This document shows, piece by piece, positions 26,978-35,756 of a stretch of 57,088 nucleotides of DNA (the first letter of the stretch is position 1; every line of letters begins with the position of its first letter). The position numbers were made by a program, and so were the translations under genes. The DNA comes from an uncultured Planctomycetaceae bacterium (GTDB taxonomy: Bacteria; Planctomycetota; Planctomycetia; Planctomycetales; Planctomycetaceae). Where the stretch lies: assembly GCA_943787265.1 (NCBI GenBank), contig CALSLT010000018.1:1-57088 (forward strand), read 5' to 3'. The notes below the pieces were generated by a model, which searched no databases, was not told where the DNA came from, and saw only the letters and a list, made by a program, of their open reading frames with translations.

Positions 26978-28537
26978 ATGAGCATTCCTCAACAATCTAC
27001 GCCGAATAATGCAACGTCGAAGACGAAAGCCGGCGCCACGTCGGCAGCTGACAAATCGCCGGAACTCTCAACTGAACGCCGAACCCCTTGGTGGCTGACA
27101 CTCTTCAAACCGAAAGTCGGTATCCCGCTGGCAATTCTGATCGTGCTGGCGTCAATTCCGCTGGCGATTCGAAGCTGGCGAATCTCAAGCCTCCCTCACA
27201 TTGATGAGCCATTCGACGTCGAAGCCTTCTGCAGCGTCACAATCCCCGACGACGAGAACGCATTTGTTGAGTACCGAAAAGCGTTCGGACTGTTTTTTGA
27301 ATTTAGCGGCACGCAGAATGACTGGAATTCGTATGACGCCCTGATCAGAGGTAATTGTGATAGCGCGCCGCCGCCGGTATTCGTCGCTTGGCTTAAAGTC
27401 AACACTCCTGCATTCGATGTCTGGCTGAAAGGAACTACGAAGCCAGACGCGATGTTCATACCACGGCGCGACCTTAACTACGCCGCAATCGACTACACAA
27501 GCAAGGCTAGATCGGTTGTCCGATTCGCAATGTTGAGAGTTGGGCGACATCTCCATGATGGAAACACGGCTGAAGCGTGGAAGATCCTGCATGCCGCGTT
27601 TCGATTCAGCCGCCACGTTGGTGCGAATGGACCGAAACTCGAACGCCACACGGGCATCAGCATGCTCCCGATTGTTGGCACGGGCATTCTGTCATGGGCA
27701 CACCACTCAAACACGACTGCCGAAGATCTTGAGCACGCGATTGTAGTCCTGTCGGACGAATTTGCATCGATGACCCCACCTTACTCGGAGACACTGAAAC
27801 ACGAATATCTGGTCGAACAGAATTTTCTTCGGTCTTTAGGACCGGCTACGAGGATCTTTACAAACCTTCCCGTGTTGGATTCTGGGCTGATGTTCGTGCT
27901 GGGCGAACCCGAGTATTCTGAGGTGTTATTTGCACATCTTTTTGAGAATCAGATTACTGGAATCGATTTCGCTCCCTCAACCCGCCCAAAGTTAGTCGCA
28001 GGAGACCGTCGGGTATTTGACATTCCTGCCGCACTGGGAAAACGCATTAGTGGAGTCGAGCTACGGAATCTCCTGACCAGAGTTTCGGCTGCGAAATCCA
28101 AAGGCGGCGGAGCACTTTGGATGAGTCACTCGATCTTTGCGTTGAATATTGAGCAGACTGTCGAGTCCGCAATGCTCGCCGTGCTTTCAGTCGAATGGTA
28201 TGTCCGCAAGCATGGTTGGTTTCCGTCATCGCTGGGGGAATTTCCAAAGTCATTGGCCATGGGATTGTTCGCTGACCCGTGTCATTCCACGTCCGGAAAC
28301 ATCATTTATCGGACGGACGATGAATTCGCAGTCTTTTACGGATTAGGGGCTGACGGTTTCGACGATGGCCACAGCATCGCACCACCCGAAGGTAAAAGGC
28401 AGTCATCTTGGAGCCGGCTCAGAGGCTCGGAACGTGAGTGGTTTGAGGGCTACCGAATTCCGCTTTGGCGACCGCCGGCTGAGGTGCAAACTGATGAGAA
28501 CAACGCCGCCGGCGTGCCGGACAATGTTCAAGACTGA
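26978..28537 (+). CDS. Membrane-anchored protein of unknown function (519 aa)
   Basis: The start chosen is ATG 26978 (MSIPQQSTPNNATSKTKAGA). A serine/threonine/lysine-rich cytoplasmic tail of about 40 residues is followed by a single membrane helix (VGIPLAILIVLASIPLAI, about 48-66). The remaining 450 residues are predicted outside. No enzymatic motif is recognised. Helix-rich segments (HDGNTAEAWKILHAAFRFSR) and a C-terminal part, NIIYRTDDEFAVFYGLGADGFDDG, recall the planctomycete family whose C-terminus resembles type II secretion pseudopilin-style end regions, but this is only an impression. It lies 84 bases before the TIM-barrel gene. Confidence 0.75.
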   Translation: MSIPQQSTPNNATSKTKAGATSAADKSPELSTERRTPWWLTLFKPKVGIPLAILIVLASIPLAIRSWRISSLPHIDEPFDVEAFCSVTIPDDENAFVEYRKAFGLFFEFSGTQNDWNSYDALIRGNCDSAPPPVFVAWLKVNTPAFDVWLKGTTKPDAMFIPRRDLNYAAIDYTSKARSVVRFAMLRVGRHLHDGNTAEAWKILHAAFRFSRHVGANGPKLERHTGISMLPIVGTGILSWAHHSNTTAEDLEHAIVVLSDEFASMTPPYSETLKHEYLVEQNFLRSLGPATRIFTNLPVLDSGLMFVLGEPEYSEVLFAHLFENQITGIDFAPSTRPKLVAGDRRVFDIPAALGKRISGVELRNLLTRVSAAKSKGGGALWMSHSIFALNIEQTVESAMLAVLSVEWYVRKHGWFPSSLGEFPKSLAMGLFADPCHSTSGNIIYRTDDEFAVFYGLGADGFDDGHSIAPPEGKRQSSWSRLRGSEREWFEGYRIPLWRPPAEVQTDENNAAGVPDNVQD

Positions 28538-28621
28538 AGTCGAGGCACTACACTGGCCGCTCAGGTTCGAAACTTTAGAATCGACATTCGTTCAACCAGA
28601 CCATTCATCAGGGAGTTGACC

Positions 28622-29554
28622 ATGCGCGATACCAGTTCACTTTCTCGTCGTCAGTTTGTGCAGTTGGCCGCGGCCGCTGCGGTTGCGAGTCCTTTGCTGG
28701 CTCGTGGGGCTGAGGAAAGCACTGACGGATATCTCAATGGTCGGCTCTACAAGACGCTCAAGATCGGAATGGTTCGAGCAGGGAAGTCGCTCGAAGAAAA
28801 GTTCGCCATTGCTAAAGAAGCAGGCTTTGACGGCATCGAGTTGAATTGCCCCGGCATCAACGTTGAAGAAGTTCGGGCGGCTATCAAAGCGACGGGGCTC
28901 CCTGTGGATGGCTCGGTCAACGCCGGGCACTGGGGAGTTCGACACACCGACGCGGATCCTGAGACCAGGGCTAAGGCTCTTGAAAGCTTGAAGGAAGCTC
29001 TGCGGCAAACGCATGCCATCGGTGGGAACTCGGTCCTGCTGGTTGTCGGCCGCGGCGGCAAAGGAGGCGATGGCCCGGAAGACGAAATTTGGAAACGGTC
29101 GGTCGACAACATTTCGCAGGCATTGCCGCTCGCTTCAGAACTCGGCATCCACATTGCGATCGAGAATGTCTGGAACAAGTTCTGTTACGACCACGAGGGC
29201 GATCACAATCAGACGGCTGACAAGTTTGTGAAGTACGTCGACGAGTTTCATTCGCCGTGGGTCGGCATGCAGTTCGACATTGGGAATCACTGGAAGTACG
29301 GCAGCATGGGCGACTGGATTCGTCAGCTCGATAAGCGAGTTGTGAAGCTCGATCTGAAAGGCTTTTCGCGCGAGTTGGGCAAGTTCACCAAGATCGGTGA
29401 AGGAGACCTCGACTGGGCGGACGTCCGGAAAGCTCTCGCCGAAATTCAATACACCGGCTGGGCAGCAGCCGAAGTCGGCGGCGGCGATCTGGAGCGACTC
29501 AAAGAAGTCTCTGCCAACATGGACCGCGTCTTCGGCCTGACTCCGAACGCATAG
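28622..29554 (+). CDS. Tat-exported sugar phosphate isomerase/epimerase-like TIM barrel
   Basis: Starts at ATG 28622, six bases after GGGAG (an in-frame TTG lies at 28616). The N-terminus MRDTSSLSRRQFVQLAAAAA is a twin-arginine signal (SRRQF), so the protein is exported folded. The mature 280 residues are a xylose-isomerase-like TIM barrel (AP_endonuc_2). Landmarks are KEAGFDGIELNCPG, GGNSVLLVVGRGGKGG, LGIHIAIENVWNKF (catalytic/metal glutamate), WVGMQFDIGNHWKYG, VVKLDLKGF and GEGDLDWADV; these carry the metal-binding Glu/Asp/His/Glu set of the family. It probably isomerises or epimerises a free sugar in the periplasm. Substrate is unknown. A MITE-like repeat follows. Confidence 0.9.
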   Translation: MRDTSSLSRRQFVQLAAAAAVASPLLARGAEESTDGYLNGRLYKTLKIGMVRAGKSLEEKFAIAKEAGFDGIELNCPGINVEEVRAAIKATGLPVDGSVNAGHWGVRHTDADPETRAKALESLKEALRQTHAIGGNSVLLVVGRGGKGGDGPEDEIWKRSVDNISQALPLASELGIHIAIENVWNKFCYDHEGDHNQTADKFVKYVDEFHSPWVGMQFDIGNHWKYGSMGDWIRQLDKRVVKLDLKGFSRELGKFTKIGEGDLDWADVRKALAEIQYTGWAAAEVGGGDLERLKEVSANMDRVFGLTPNA

Positions 29555-29583
29555 TCAAGAACGCCGATTGAGCTTTCCAAGGT

Positions 29584-29737
29584 GTCACCTCTCCCCCCTC
29601 GGGGGGAGAGGTCGCGGTCTCAGCCGCGGGTGAGGGGGCTTTTTCGTCCAACCAACCGTCAAGCTCCCATTCTTCTGAAACTAAGACCCTCACCCGGGCC
29701 TGAGAGCCCGACCTCTCCTGCAAGCGGGAGAGGTGAC
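29584..29737. repeat. 154-bp long inverted repeat, MITE-like
   Basis: Left arm 29584-29636 (53 bases, begins GTCACCTCTCCCCCCTCGGG) and right arm 29687-29737 (51 bases, begins CCCTCACCCGGGCCTGAGAG) are imperfect reverse complements (both arms end at the outer GTCACCTCTCC/GGAGAGGTGAC). The centre is about 50 bases. The left arm itself contains an inner palindrome (CTCTCCCCCCTCGGGGGGAGAG). The form (long arms, no coding content) suits a non-autonomous element; the same words (CCTCTCCC...GGGAGAGGT, GGTGAGGGGGCTTTTTCG) are familiar planctomycete extragenic repeats. It sits between convergent genes. Confidence 0.85.
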
Positions 29738-29775
29738 GTTCGGTCGTCGCCCAACCGCGGCAGCGAATTGGCCGG

Positions 29776-31140
29776 TCACAGACCTGCCAGGCGGCGGTCG
29801 GTATCTCCAAACCGAGGAAGCTCGACACCCATTCGATCCATCAGTGATAGATAGAGGCTGCAAGCGCGGCGGTCGTCGTCGGAGCGGTCAAGACAGTTCA
29901 GGATTCGGCCCGTTTCGAGGGGCCCTCCGCCCTGTCCGGCAAGCACGATCGGCATCCGATCCGCCTGATGCCTGTCTCCGTCGAAGAGGTTCGAGCAGAG
30001 CATCAACAGCGAACTTTCCAGCAGCGACCGTCCGCCTTCGTCGATCTTTTTCATTCGGTCGAGCAGGTACGCGAACTGGCTGACATGGAACTGGTTCGTT
30101 CTGAGGTACATTGCCTCCAGTTCCGGATCGCGGCCGTTGTGCGTCAGGTCGAGGTGCAGGCTGCCCTGCACACCTTCCAGAAAGCCAAAGTTCATTTGAG
30201 ACAAATCGTTGTTCAACATACAGGTCGCGATGCGGGTCTTGTCCATCTGAAAGGCCAGCACGATCAAGTCGAGGATTAGCCGCATGTGCTCGGGCACGTC
30301 CTGGGGCAATTCGTTCTTTGGACGGACCATGTCGGGCTTTGCGAGGCTCGGTCGCCAGCCTTCCAGGCGTTCCTCGCTGGCTGCTCGATCAATTCGTTTC
30401 TCAATGCTGCGGATCGATTCCAGATACTCGTCCAGCTTGACTCGGTCGCCTTGCGAAACCTGACCTCGCAGTGACTTCGCATCCGCAAGCACTGCGTCGA
30501 GGATACTTCGATCAAGTTTTCGTTGTCGTCCGCCGCCTGTAATCTGATCGAAGGCTCGAGACGGGTAGATTTCTTTCGTCGCCGGCCTAGTGTCACTCGC
30601 CCAGGAGATGCACGACCCGTAAATCATCGACAGCCCGTCTTCGAGTCGCAGTTCGTTCGGTTCGATTCCCAGGACGAGGCTCGACAGCGCTGTCTGACCG
30701 CCAATCTGCTGAGCCAGTACCTGGTCCATTGTCTGGCCGACGCGAATGTCGTTCTGGTCGAGACTGACCCACGCGCCGGAAAGTAAATTCGGCATTCGTC
30801 CCAGATGAGCACTGGGATTGGCAACGGACTGAGCGTTGAATAGCCCGTCAATTATTACCAGGTCTTCGCGGTGAGCCTGGAGCGGTTCCATTCCCGGGCC
30901 CAGCTCCATCTCGGAGCCACTTCCTTTGGCCCACCAATGAGCCGGCTCGACACCGTTGGAAAAGTAGAGACACGCAAACCGGCGTGGTGGCTTTGATTTG
31001 TCGTCGAGACTGCGTTTGCCGGACTCCGCCCGCAGCGGCACAGAACATAGCCACGGCAGAACCAGATTCACGCCGGTTCCTGCCAGGAATCCGCGACGTG
31101 AAAGACCTATCGTCCAGTGAGTTTGCTTTTTTCTACTCAT
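29776..31140 (-). CDS. DUF1552 domain protein, Tat-type signal
   Basis: Starts at the ATG opening MSRKKQTHWTIGLSRRGFLA; 13 more residues are possible upstream. The ATG overlaps the stop of the DUF1592 gene (ATGAGTAG), so the two are translationally coupled. SRRGF is a twin-arginine motif. Family blocks follow: KPPRRFACLYFSNGVEPAHW, NLLSGAWVSLDQ, LSSLVLGIEPNELR, YGSCISWASDTRPATKEIYP, SRAFDQITGG and ILNDLSQMNFGFLEGV-like text. DUF1552 proteins almost always accompany DUF1592-type cytochromes in planctomycetes and myxobacteria. Their role is unknown; the pair probably makes one exported complex. Confidence 0.92.
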   Translation of the reverse strand: MSRKKQTHWTIGLSRRGFLAGTGVNLVLPWLCSVPLRAESGKRSLDDKSKPPRRFACLYFSNGVEPAHWWAKGSGSEMELGPGMEPLQAHREDLVIIDGLFNAQSVANPSAHLGRMPNLLSGAWVSLDQNDIRVGQTMDQVLAQQIGGQTALSSLVLGIEPNELRLEDGLSMIYGSCISWASDTRPATKEIYPSRAFDQITGGGRQRKLDRSILDAVLADAKSLRGQVSQGDRVKLDEYLESIRSIEKRIDRAASEERLEGWRPSLAKPDMVRPKNELPQDVPEHMRLILDLIVLAFQMDKTRIATCMLNNDLSQMNFGFLEGVQGSLHLDLTHNGRDPELEAMYLRTNQFHVSQFAYLLDRMKKIDEGGRSLLESSLLMLCSNLFDGDRHQADRMPIVLAGQGGGPLETGRILNCLDRSDDDRRACSLYLSLMDRMGVELPRFGDTDRRLAGL

Positions 31141-34100
31141 TGGTTTGCTTCGTGGAGTTGGCTGGTGGCTGCGTTTCACAGATCGATCGATGATACATAA
31201 ACTGACGGCTCGTCACGATGCGTTCGACAAGGCCGTGCATTCCTCCGCCGCTTTGCATGTGATCAGTCAAGTTTGTAACGAGTGGCAGGTCACCGACCGA
31301 GACGCGGCGGCCGAGGGCGTAGCCAAGTAGTTTGTTGGCGAAGGTTCGGTGGAATTTCGACTGCTCGCCCTCAAGATAATCGTGGAGTCCGGTGTCGCCG
31401 ACGATTTCCTTTCCGTCTCGAAGCATGCCCGCATTTTCGACCGGCTTCTGATCGCGATACTGATCCCGCCAACGTCCAAGCGGGTCGAAATTCTCCAGCG
31501 CGAATCCGAAAGCGTCAAATCGCGAATGACAGTTGTGGCATGACGAGTCTCGTCGATGAGCCTCCAGCCGTTTCCGAATCGAGAGCCCGTCGGCCACGAC
31601 TTCGTCAGCCGCAATCGAACCTGCATCGGCTGGTGGCGGAGGAACTGGCGTTCCGAGAACTCGACGAAGAATCCAGTCTCCGCGTTTGACAGGGCTCGTT
31701 CGACGCGGTGCGGATGTTGTCGCCAGAACAGCTCCCAGTCGAAGCAAGCCACCGCGGTGAAGTTTGCCTGCGTCAGAGACTCGCTGCATCTTTGAAGGAT
31801 CGTCGAGCTTTATGTCGAGCTTGTAGTGCGAGGCGAGTTCCTCGTTCATGAACGAGTAATCTGCAAAAAGAATCTCATTGACTGGGCGGTCACGGCGGAC
31901 GATGAAATCAAAGAATTCAACGGCTTCGTCGTGCATTGCCTGTCGGAGTGAATCTGAGAATTCGGGAAACTGATCCGCGTCGATTCCGCGGTACTGACCG
32001 AAGCGATAAAAGCCGAACCACTGTCCGAAGAATTCGGTTGCCAACCGGCGAGACTTTGAATCGGCCAGCATCCTTCGCGTCTGCATGGCAAGTTGTTGCG
32101 GCGTTTCCAGTTCACCAGCCTTCGCCGCACGACGTAATTCTTCGTCGGGCACCGATGACCACAATAAGAAACTCAACCGACTCGCCAGATCCCATTGCGA
32201 AAGCTGCGTCACGTCTTGGCCGTTGTCATTCGAGGTGGTTTGTTTTCGTTCTGCCCGGTAAAGAAATGACGGGGAAACCAGAATTCGAGCGATGACCTCA
32301 CGCATCGCGGCGCGGTGATCGAGCCTCGAGACGGTTCTTTGTGATCGGTAGAAGCTGAGCAGCTCATTTTGTTCGGGATGTGAAAGTGGCCGGCGCCACG
32401 CTTGTTCTGCAAAGTGGACGACGTCAGTCAAGTGTTGCGATTCTGCGGCGGCAAACATTGCACGAACATTTTTGAATTCGGTCAGCAGCGTGTACAGATA
32501 ACCGCGTGCCTCTTTCGGAGCCTCTGAAATCCACGCACCGTCAAGATTCTCCATGCGGCGGTCGCCCACCTGCAGATCGAACTTTCTGGCCAGTAGTTTC
32601 AGCCAGGTGTCGTGAAATTCGAATGACCTCAGCAAGTCTGCCCACGCCTGGTTAAGCTGCAGTCTCGTTGCGTCGTCGAGCATGTTCTTAACCAGAAACG
32701 CGTCGTCACGAAAATACTTGATCCGTGTGTGAAAGAAGTTTCGTTCTGGATTGTTGTAAGTCGTGTCGATTGGCGCCGGGATGGGATCCCGATCGGAAGG
32801 TGCTGGCTCTCGTTGCGACACCTGAGGAAGCAGCCGTGCGAATTCCAGAACTCCCGCCTTCCAGTCAGCAAACGTCAAGCTGTCCGGACTCGCCAGCAGA
32901 CCTGAGACTGACTTTCCCTGGTCCGTTTCTTCGAGTTGCGCGATCGTGCAGCGGACGATGCAGTTTTCACCGTGTTTCACATCAAGTTCCGCAGTCACCA
33001 GCATCTTCGCCGATCTGGCTCCATCAGGAATTGGCAACTCGAATGCCGGAGGACTCGTACCAACTGACACGAAGTCAGACGGCATGACTCTCCCGCCTCG
33101 GGGATGCTGTCCAAAATTCAGTCGCTCAATCGTTTCCGGTGTCAGGAAATGTCGCAGCGGCTTCGGGTCGTTCAGACGCTTTTCGTAATCGCGGAACTGA
33201 ATCTGAGCATCTTTCCACAGAATGACCGCGTCTGGCGAGCCATTTCGGTTGGCGGATTCGACGGAAAGAACAAGGTGCGCGGTCTTCGTTCCCTTCGGCC
33301 AGTTGACGTTCATTTCAAACGGTTGGACTCGATTGACGTCGAACAGGTCCGCTCGCAGAACCGGAGCTTCTTCTTTGGCATCAGCGTTCGCTCCGAATCG
33401 GTTCTGCCAGTCACGGAGCAGAGATGCGATTTTCTGACATTCCTGCTCAGCTCGTTCGACCTCTTTGGCATCGTTTCCGTCGGGTGTGGGCAGACGCTGC
33501 CACGCGGCTGAGATTCTGGAAGTCGGGAACGACGGAGATTTGTCAGACAGAACTTGATGGATGTACTTTGCAAATCGACCGCTGATTCCTGCGTCCTTTG
33601 CCAGAGATGCAAGCGAAGCGTCTGGCTGGCCGAGCTTCGTTCGATGTCGATATTGCCATGCCGTCAGAAACGCCTTTGGGTAGAGGTCGGCGCCAAACGC
33701 TTGGCCGCCCTCACCGGCGGCGGTTCGGAAACCATTCGCGCGGTAGATTTTCAGGATCCGATCAATCGCGGAAAGTTCGAAACCGGTGGCTCCGGGATCA
33801 CGGAAAAACGTGATCGGACCAGTACCGACCACCGCGTGGTCAGCAACGTGCCGCGCCGCTTCAAGGTAACGTTCCAACGTCGAGTCCTGCGTAAACTGCA
33901 CGATGCCCGTGTTGGTAAAACCTGCTCCGCCAACAGCGTCACTCACAAATCCGCATTCGACCTCGATGTCGATGCCTGTGAGATCGCGAATTGCGTAACC
34001 GTACTCAGCGCTCGTGAGTCGACGAATGATGACATGCCCGGGATCGCCCTCGTGATTCTTTGCGGCGGACTGAATGCGACGACGAATCCAGTTGATCAGT

Positions 34101-34399
34101 TGAGTTCGCTGTGCCGTTGTTGGCTGGTCGGCATCCGCAGGCGGCATCTGCTGCTGCTCCAACTGCGTCTCAACGTTTTGCCACGTGCGGAATTCTGAAG
34201 CAAACGAATCGTTCCCGAACAATGAATCGAAGTTGACGCCAGCTTCCGCTTCTTCAGCGCCGTGACAGTCGGAGCAGAATTCGTTGAGAACTTCCTTGCT
34301 GCGTACGTCAGCGTTGTCATCACTGTGTGCGCCTTGCGGAATGGCGATGAGCAATGCGCAAAGGAATATGACTGGAATTGCTGGTTGCATCGATGTCAT
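31133..34399 (-). CDS. PSCyt1-DUF1587-DUF1595-DUF1592-DUF1588-DUF1585 protein
   Basis: 1088 residues with a signal peptide (MTSMQPAIPVIFLCALLIAI). The haem-type motif CSDCH is at 42-46. Domains in order, by eye: PSCyt1; DUF1587 (VIIRRLTSAEYGYAIRDLTG); an approximately 350-residue middle with an LVLSVESANRNGS-type beta domain; DUF1595 (AEQAWRRPLSHPEQNELLSF); DUF1592 (ARILVSPSFLYRAER ... LASRLSFLLWSSVPDEEL); DUF1588 (HRGGLLRLGAVLATTSAPRR); and DUF1585 (FANKLLGYALGRRVSVGD). It is a periplasmic planctomycete cytochrome-like protein, coupled to the DUF1552 gene behind it. Whether it carries haem is inferred from the CxxCH only. Confidence 0.93.
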   Translation of the reverse strand: MTSMQPAIPVIFLCALLIAIPQGAHSDDNADVRSKEVLNEFCSDCHGAEEAEAGVNFDSLFGNDSFASEFRTWQNVETQLEQQQMPPADADQPTTAQRTQLINWIRRRIQSAAKNHEGDPGHVIIRRLTSAEYGYAIRDLTGIDIEVECGFVSDAVGGAGFTNTGIVQFTQDSTLERYLEAARHVADHAVVGTGPITFFRDPGATGFELSAIDRILKIYRANGFRTAAGEGGQAFGADLYPKAFLTAWQYRHRTKLGQPDASLASLAKDAGISGRFAKYIHQVLSDKSPSFPTSRISAAWQRLPTPDGNDAKEVERAEQECQKIASLLRDWQNRFGANADAKEEAPVLRADLFDVNRVQPFEMNVNWPKGTKTAHLVLSVESANRNGSPDAVILWKDAQIQFRDYEKRLNDPKPLRHFLTPETIERLNFGQHPRGGRVMPSDFVSVGTSPPAFELPIPDGARSAKMLVTAELDVKHGENCIVRCTIAQLEETDQGKSVSGLLASPDSLTFADWKAGVLEFARLLPQVSQREPAPSDRDPIPAPIDTTYNNPERNFFHTRIKYFRDDAFLVKNMLDDATRLQLNQAWADLLRSFEFHDTWLKLLARKFDLQVGDRRMENLDGAWISEAPKEARGYLYTLLTEFKNVRAMFAAAESQHLTDVVHFAEQAWRRPLSHPEQNELLSFYRSQRTVSRLDHRAAMREVIARILVSPSFLYRAERKQTTSNDNGQDVTQLSQWDLASRLSFLLWSSVPDEELRRAAKAGELETPQQLAMQTRRMLADSKSRRLATEFFGQWFGFYRFGQYRGIDADQFPEFSDSLRQAMHDEAVEFFDFIVRRDRPVNEILFADYSFMNEELASHYKLDIKLDDPSKMQRVSDAGKLHRGGLLRLGAVLATTSAPRRTSPVKRGDWILRRVLGTPVPPPPADAGSIAADEVVADGLSIRKRLEAHRRDSSCHNCHSRFDAFGFALENFDPLGRWRDQYRDQKPVENAGMLRDGKEIVGDTGLHDYLEGEQSKFHRTFANKLLGYALGRRVSVGDLPLVTNLTDHMQSGGGMHGLVERIVTSRQFMYHRSICETQPPANSTKQTNE

Positions 34400-34474
34400 G
34401 CGCCGCGAGTCTCCATTCTTCCATCAGCTACGAGCATTGAAATTTCGACCACTCATAATTGGACAGAGGAGAGA

Positions 34475-34554
34475 GCGGCGAACACGTAGGAGCGTAGCCG
34501 AGGACTGATTGTAGTCCTCGACTGATCGTCTTCAGTGGAGCCGGAGCTCGCCGC
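34475..34554. repeat. Nested hairpin upstream of serine hydrolase gene
   Basis: Outer arms GCGGCGA (34475-34481) and TCGCCGC (34548-34554) enclose a perfect inner stem CGAGGACT (34499-34506) / AGTCCTCG (34513-34520). The surrounding GTAGGAGCGTAGCCGAGGACT wording looks like a dispersed extragenic repeat rather than a gene-specific regulator. Confidence 0.45.
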
Positions 34555-34601
34555 GGAGTATACCACTACCGAACGATCGCTTGCTTCTGAAGGAACGCGG
34601 A

Positions 34602-35756
34602 ATGATCAGACAAATGGCTGGGCCCATCAACATTGCTGTTACCGTAATGTCGATTGCGATTTCGTGCGCTGTGACACCTCGCATTTATGCGGACGATGCG
34701 AGTTCTCGACCAACCGATTCGGACAGCCTGTATTTTCCGACAGCCGACACATGGGAAACCGTTGACCCTGCGTCGGTCGGATGGAAGAAGACGGAACTGA
34801 ACGCGGCAGTCGATTTCGCCATGACGCGGCGATCGTCCGGAGTTGTGATTCTGCATCGCGGTCGGATACTGAGCGAGCGATATCAGACTCCGAGTACTCG
34901 CTCGCTTCGATATCGAGGGATGCTGCATGGCAAAGACCGAGATGGACAGGTGATCGAGGATGTCGCGTCGGTTCAGAAAAGCGTTGCGAGTATTCTTGTT
35001 GGAATCGCTCAGGAGAAAGGGCTCGTCAGAATTGATGACCGGGTCGACAAGTATCTTGGAGCTGGCTGGTCGCACGCATCACCGGCCCAGGAAAAGCAAA
35101 TCACGATCAAACACTTGATTTCGATGAGCACCGGTTTGAGTGACGGCTTGCGGTATGTCGATCCGCCAGGCACGAAGTGGCGATACAATACGAATGCGTA
35201 TTGCCTATCGGTGACCGCGATTGCAGCCGTATCAAAGATGACTCCCAACGAGTTGACGAAGGCATGGCTGACTGATCGTGTCGGAATGAAGGATTCCCGC
35301 TGGATCGAACGGCGTCTTGCTAAAGCGAGTATTCCGGAAACGAATCGGCTTGGCTTTGCGACGACGGCTCGCGATCTTGCCCGGTTCGGGTTGCTTGTTC
35401 TTGGGCGAGGGCAATGGGGCAACGAGGTCGTACTCTCCGATCAGAAGTATTTGTCTGCGGCGTTGAGTCCGTCTCAGAAAATGAATCCGGCCTACGGGTA
35501 TCTCTGGTGGCTGAACGGTCAGACGGCGACGCTTCCAGGTCAGCGGCGTCTTCGTGGGCCGCTGAACGCTGAGGCCCCGTCTGATCTGGTGGCAGCTCTG
35601 GGAGCTTTGGGCCGAAAGTGTTACGTCGTACCGTCGCTCGGTGTTGTCGTGACACGCCTCGGCGACAATCCCGAGGTTGTTGGCAAAACGAAATTTGATG
35701 TCGAATTCTGGAGTCTGTTGATGAAGGCAGCTCCGCAATCCGTAAATAAAGGATGA
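34602..35756 (+). CDS. Serine hydrolase, class C beta-lactamase family
   Basis: Starts at ATG 34602 after AAGGA with an 8-base spacing (an upstream in-frame TTG at 34581 was not chosen). 384 residues with a signal peptide ending RIYA-DD. The nucleophile motif SVQK at 123-126 (S-x-x-K) is preceded by VIEDVA. The second motif region is RYNTNAY near 194-200. Family text includes ITIKHLISMSTGLSDGL, TNRLGFATTARDLARFGLLV and PAYGYLWWLNG. These are penicillin-binding-like esterases/peptidases; the substrate is unknown and a role in antibiotic resistance should not be assumed. It overlaps the next gene by 4 bases (ATGA). Confidence 0.9.
   Translation: MIRQMAGPINIAVTVMSIAISCAVTPRIYADDASSRPTDSDSLYFPTADTWETVDPASVGWKKTELNAAVDFAMTRRSSGVVILHRGRILSERYQTPSTRSLRYRGMLHGKDRDGQVIEDVASVQKSVASILVGIAQEKGLVRIDDRVDKYLGAGWSHASPAQEKQITIKHLISMSTGLSDGLRYVDPPGTKWRYNTNAYCLSVTAIAAVSKMTPNELTKAWLTDRVGMKDSRWIERRLAKASIPETNRLGFATTARDLARFGLLVLGRGQWGNEVVLSDQKYLSAALSPSQKMNPAYGYLWWLNGQTATLPGQRRLRGPLNAEAPSDLVAALGALGRKCYVVPSLGVVVTRLGDNPEVVGKTKFDVEFWSLLMKAAPQSVNKG

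Noticed and set aside
29576..29740. Possible CRISPR or tandem array in the GC-rich gap
   Set aside because: There is only one pair of long inverted arms, with no regularly spaced direct repeats.
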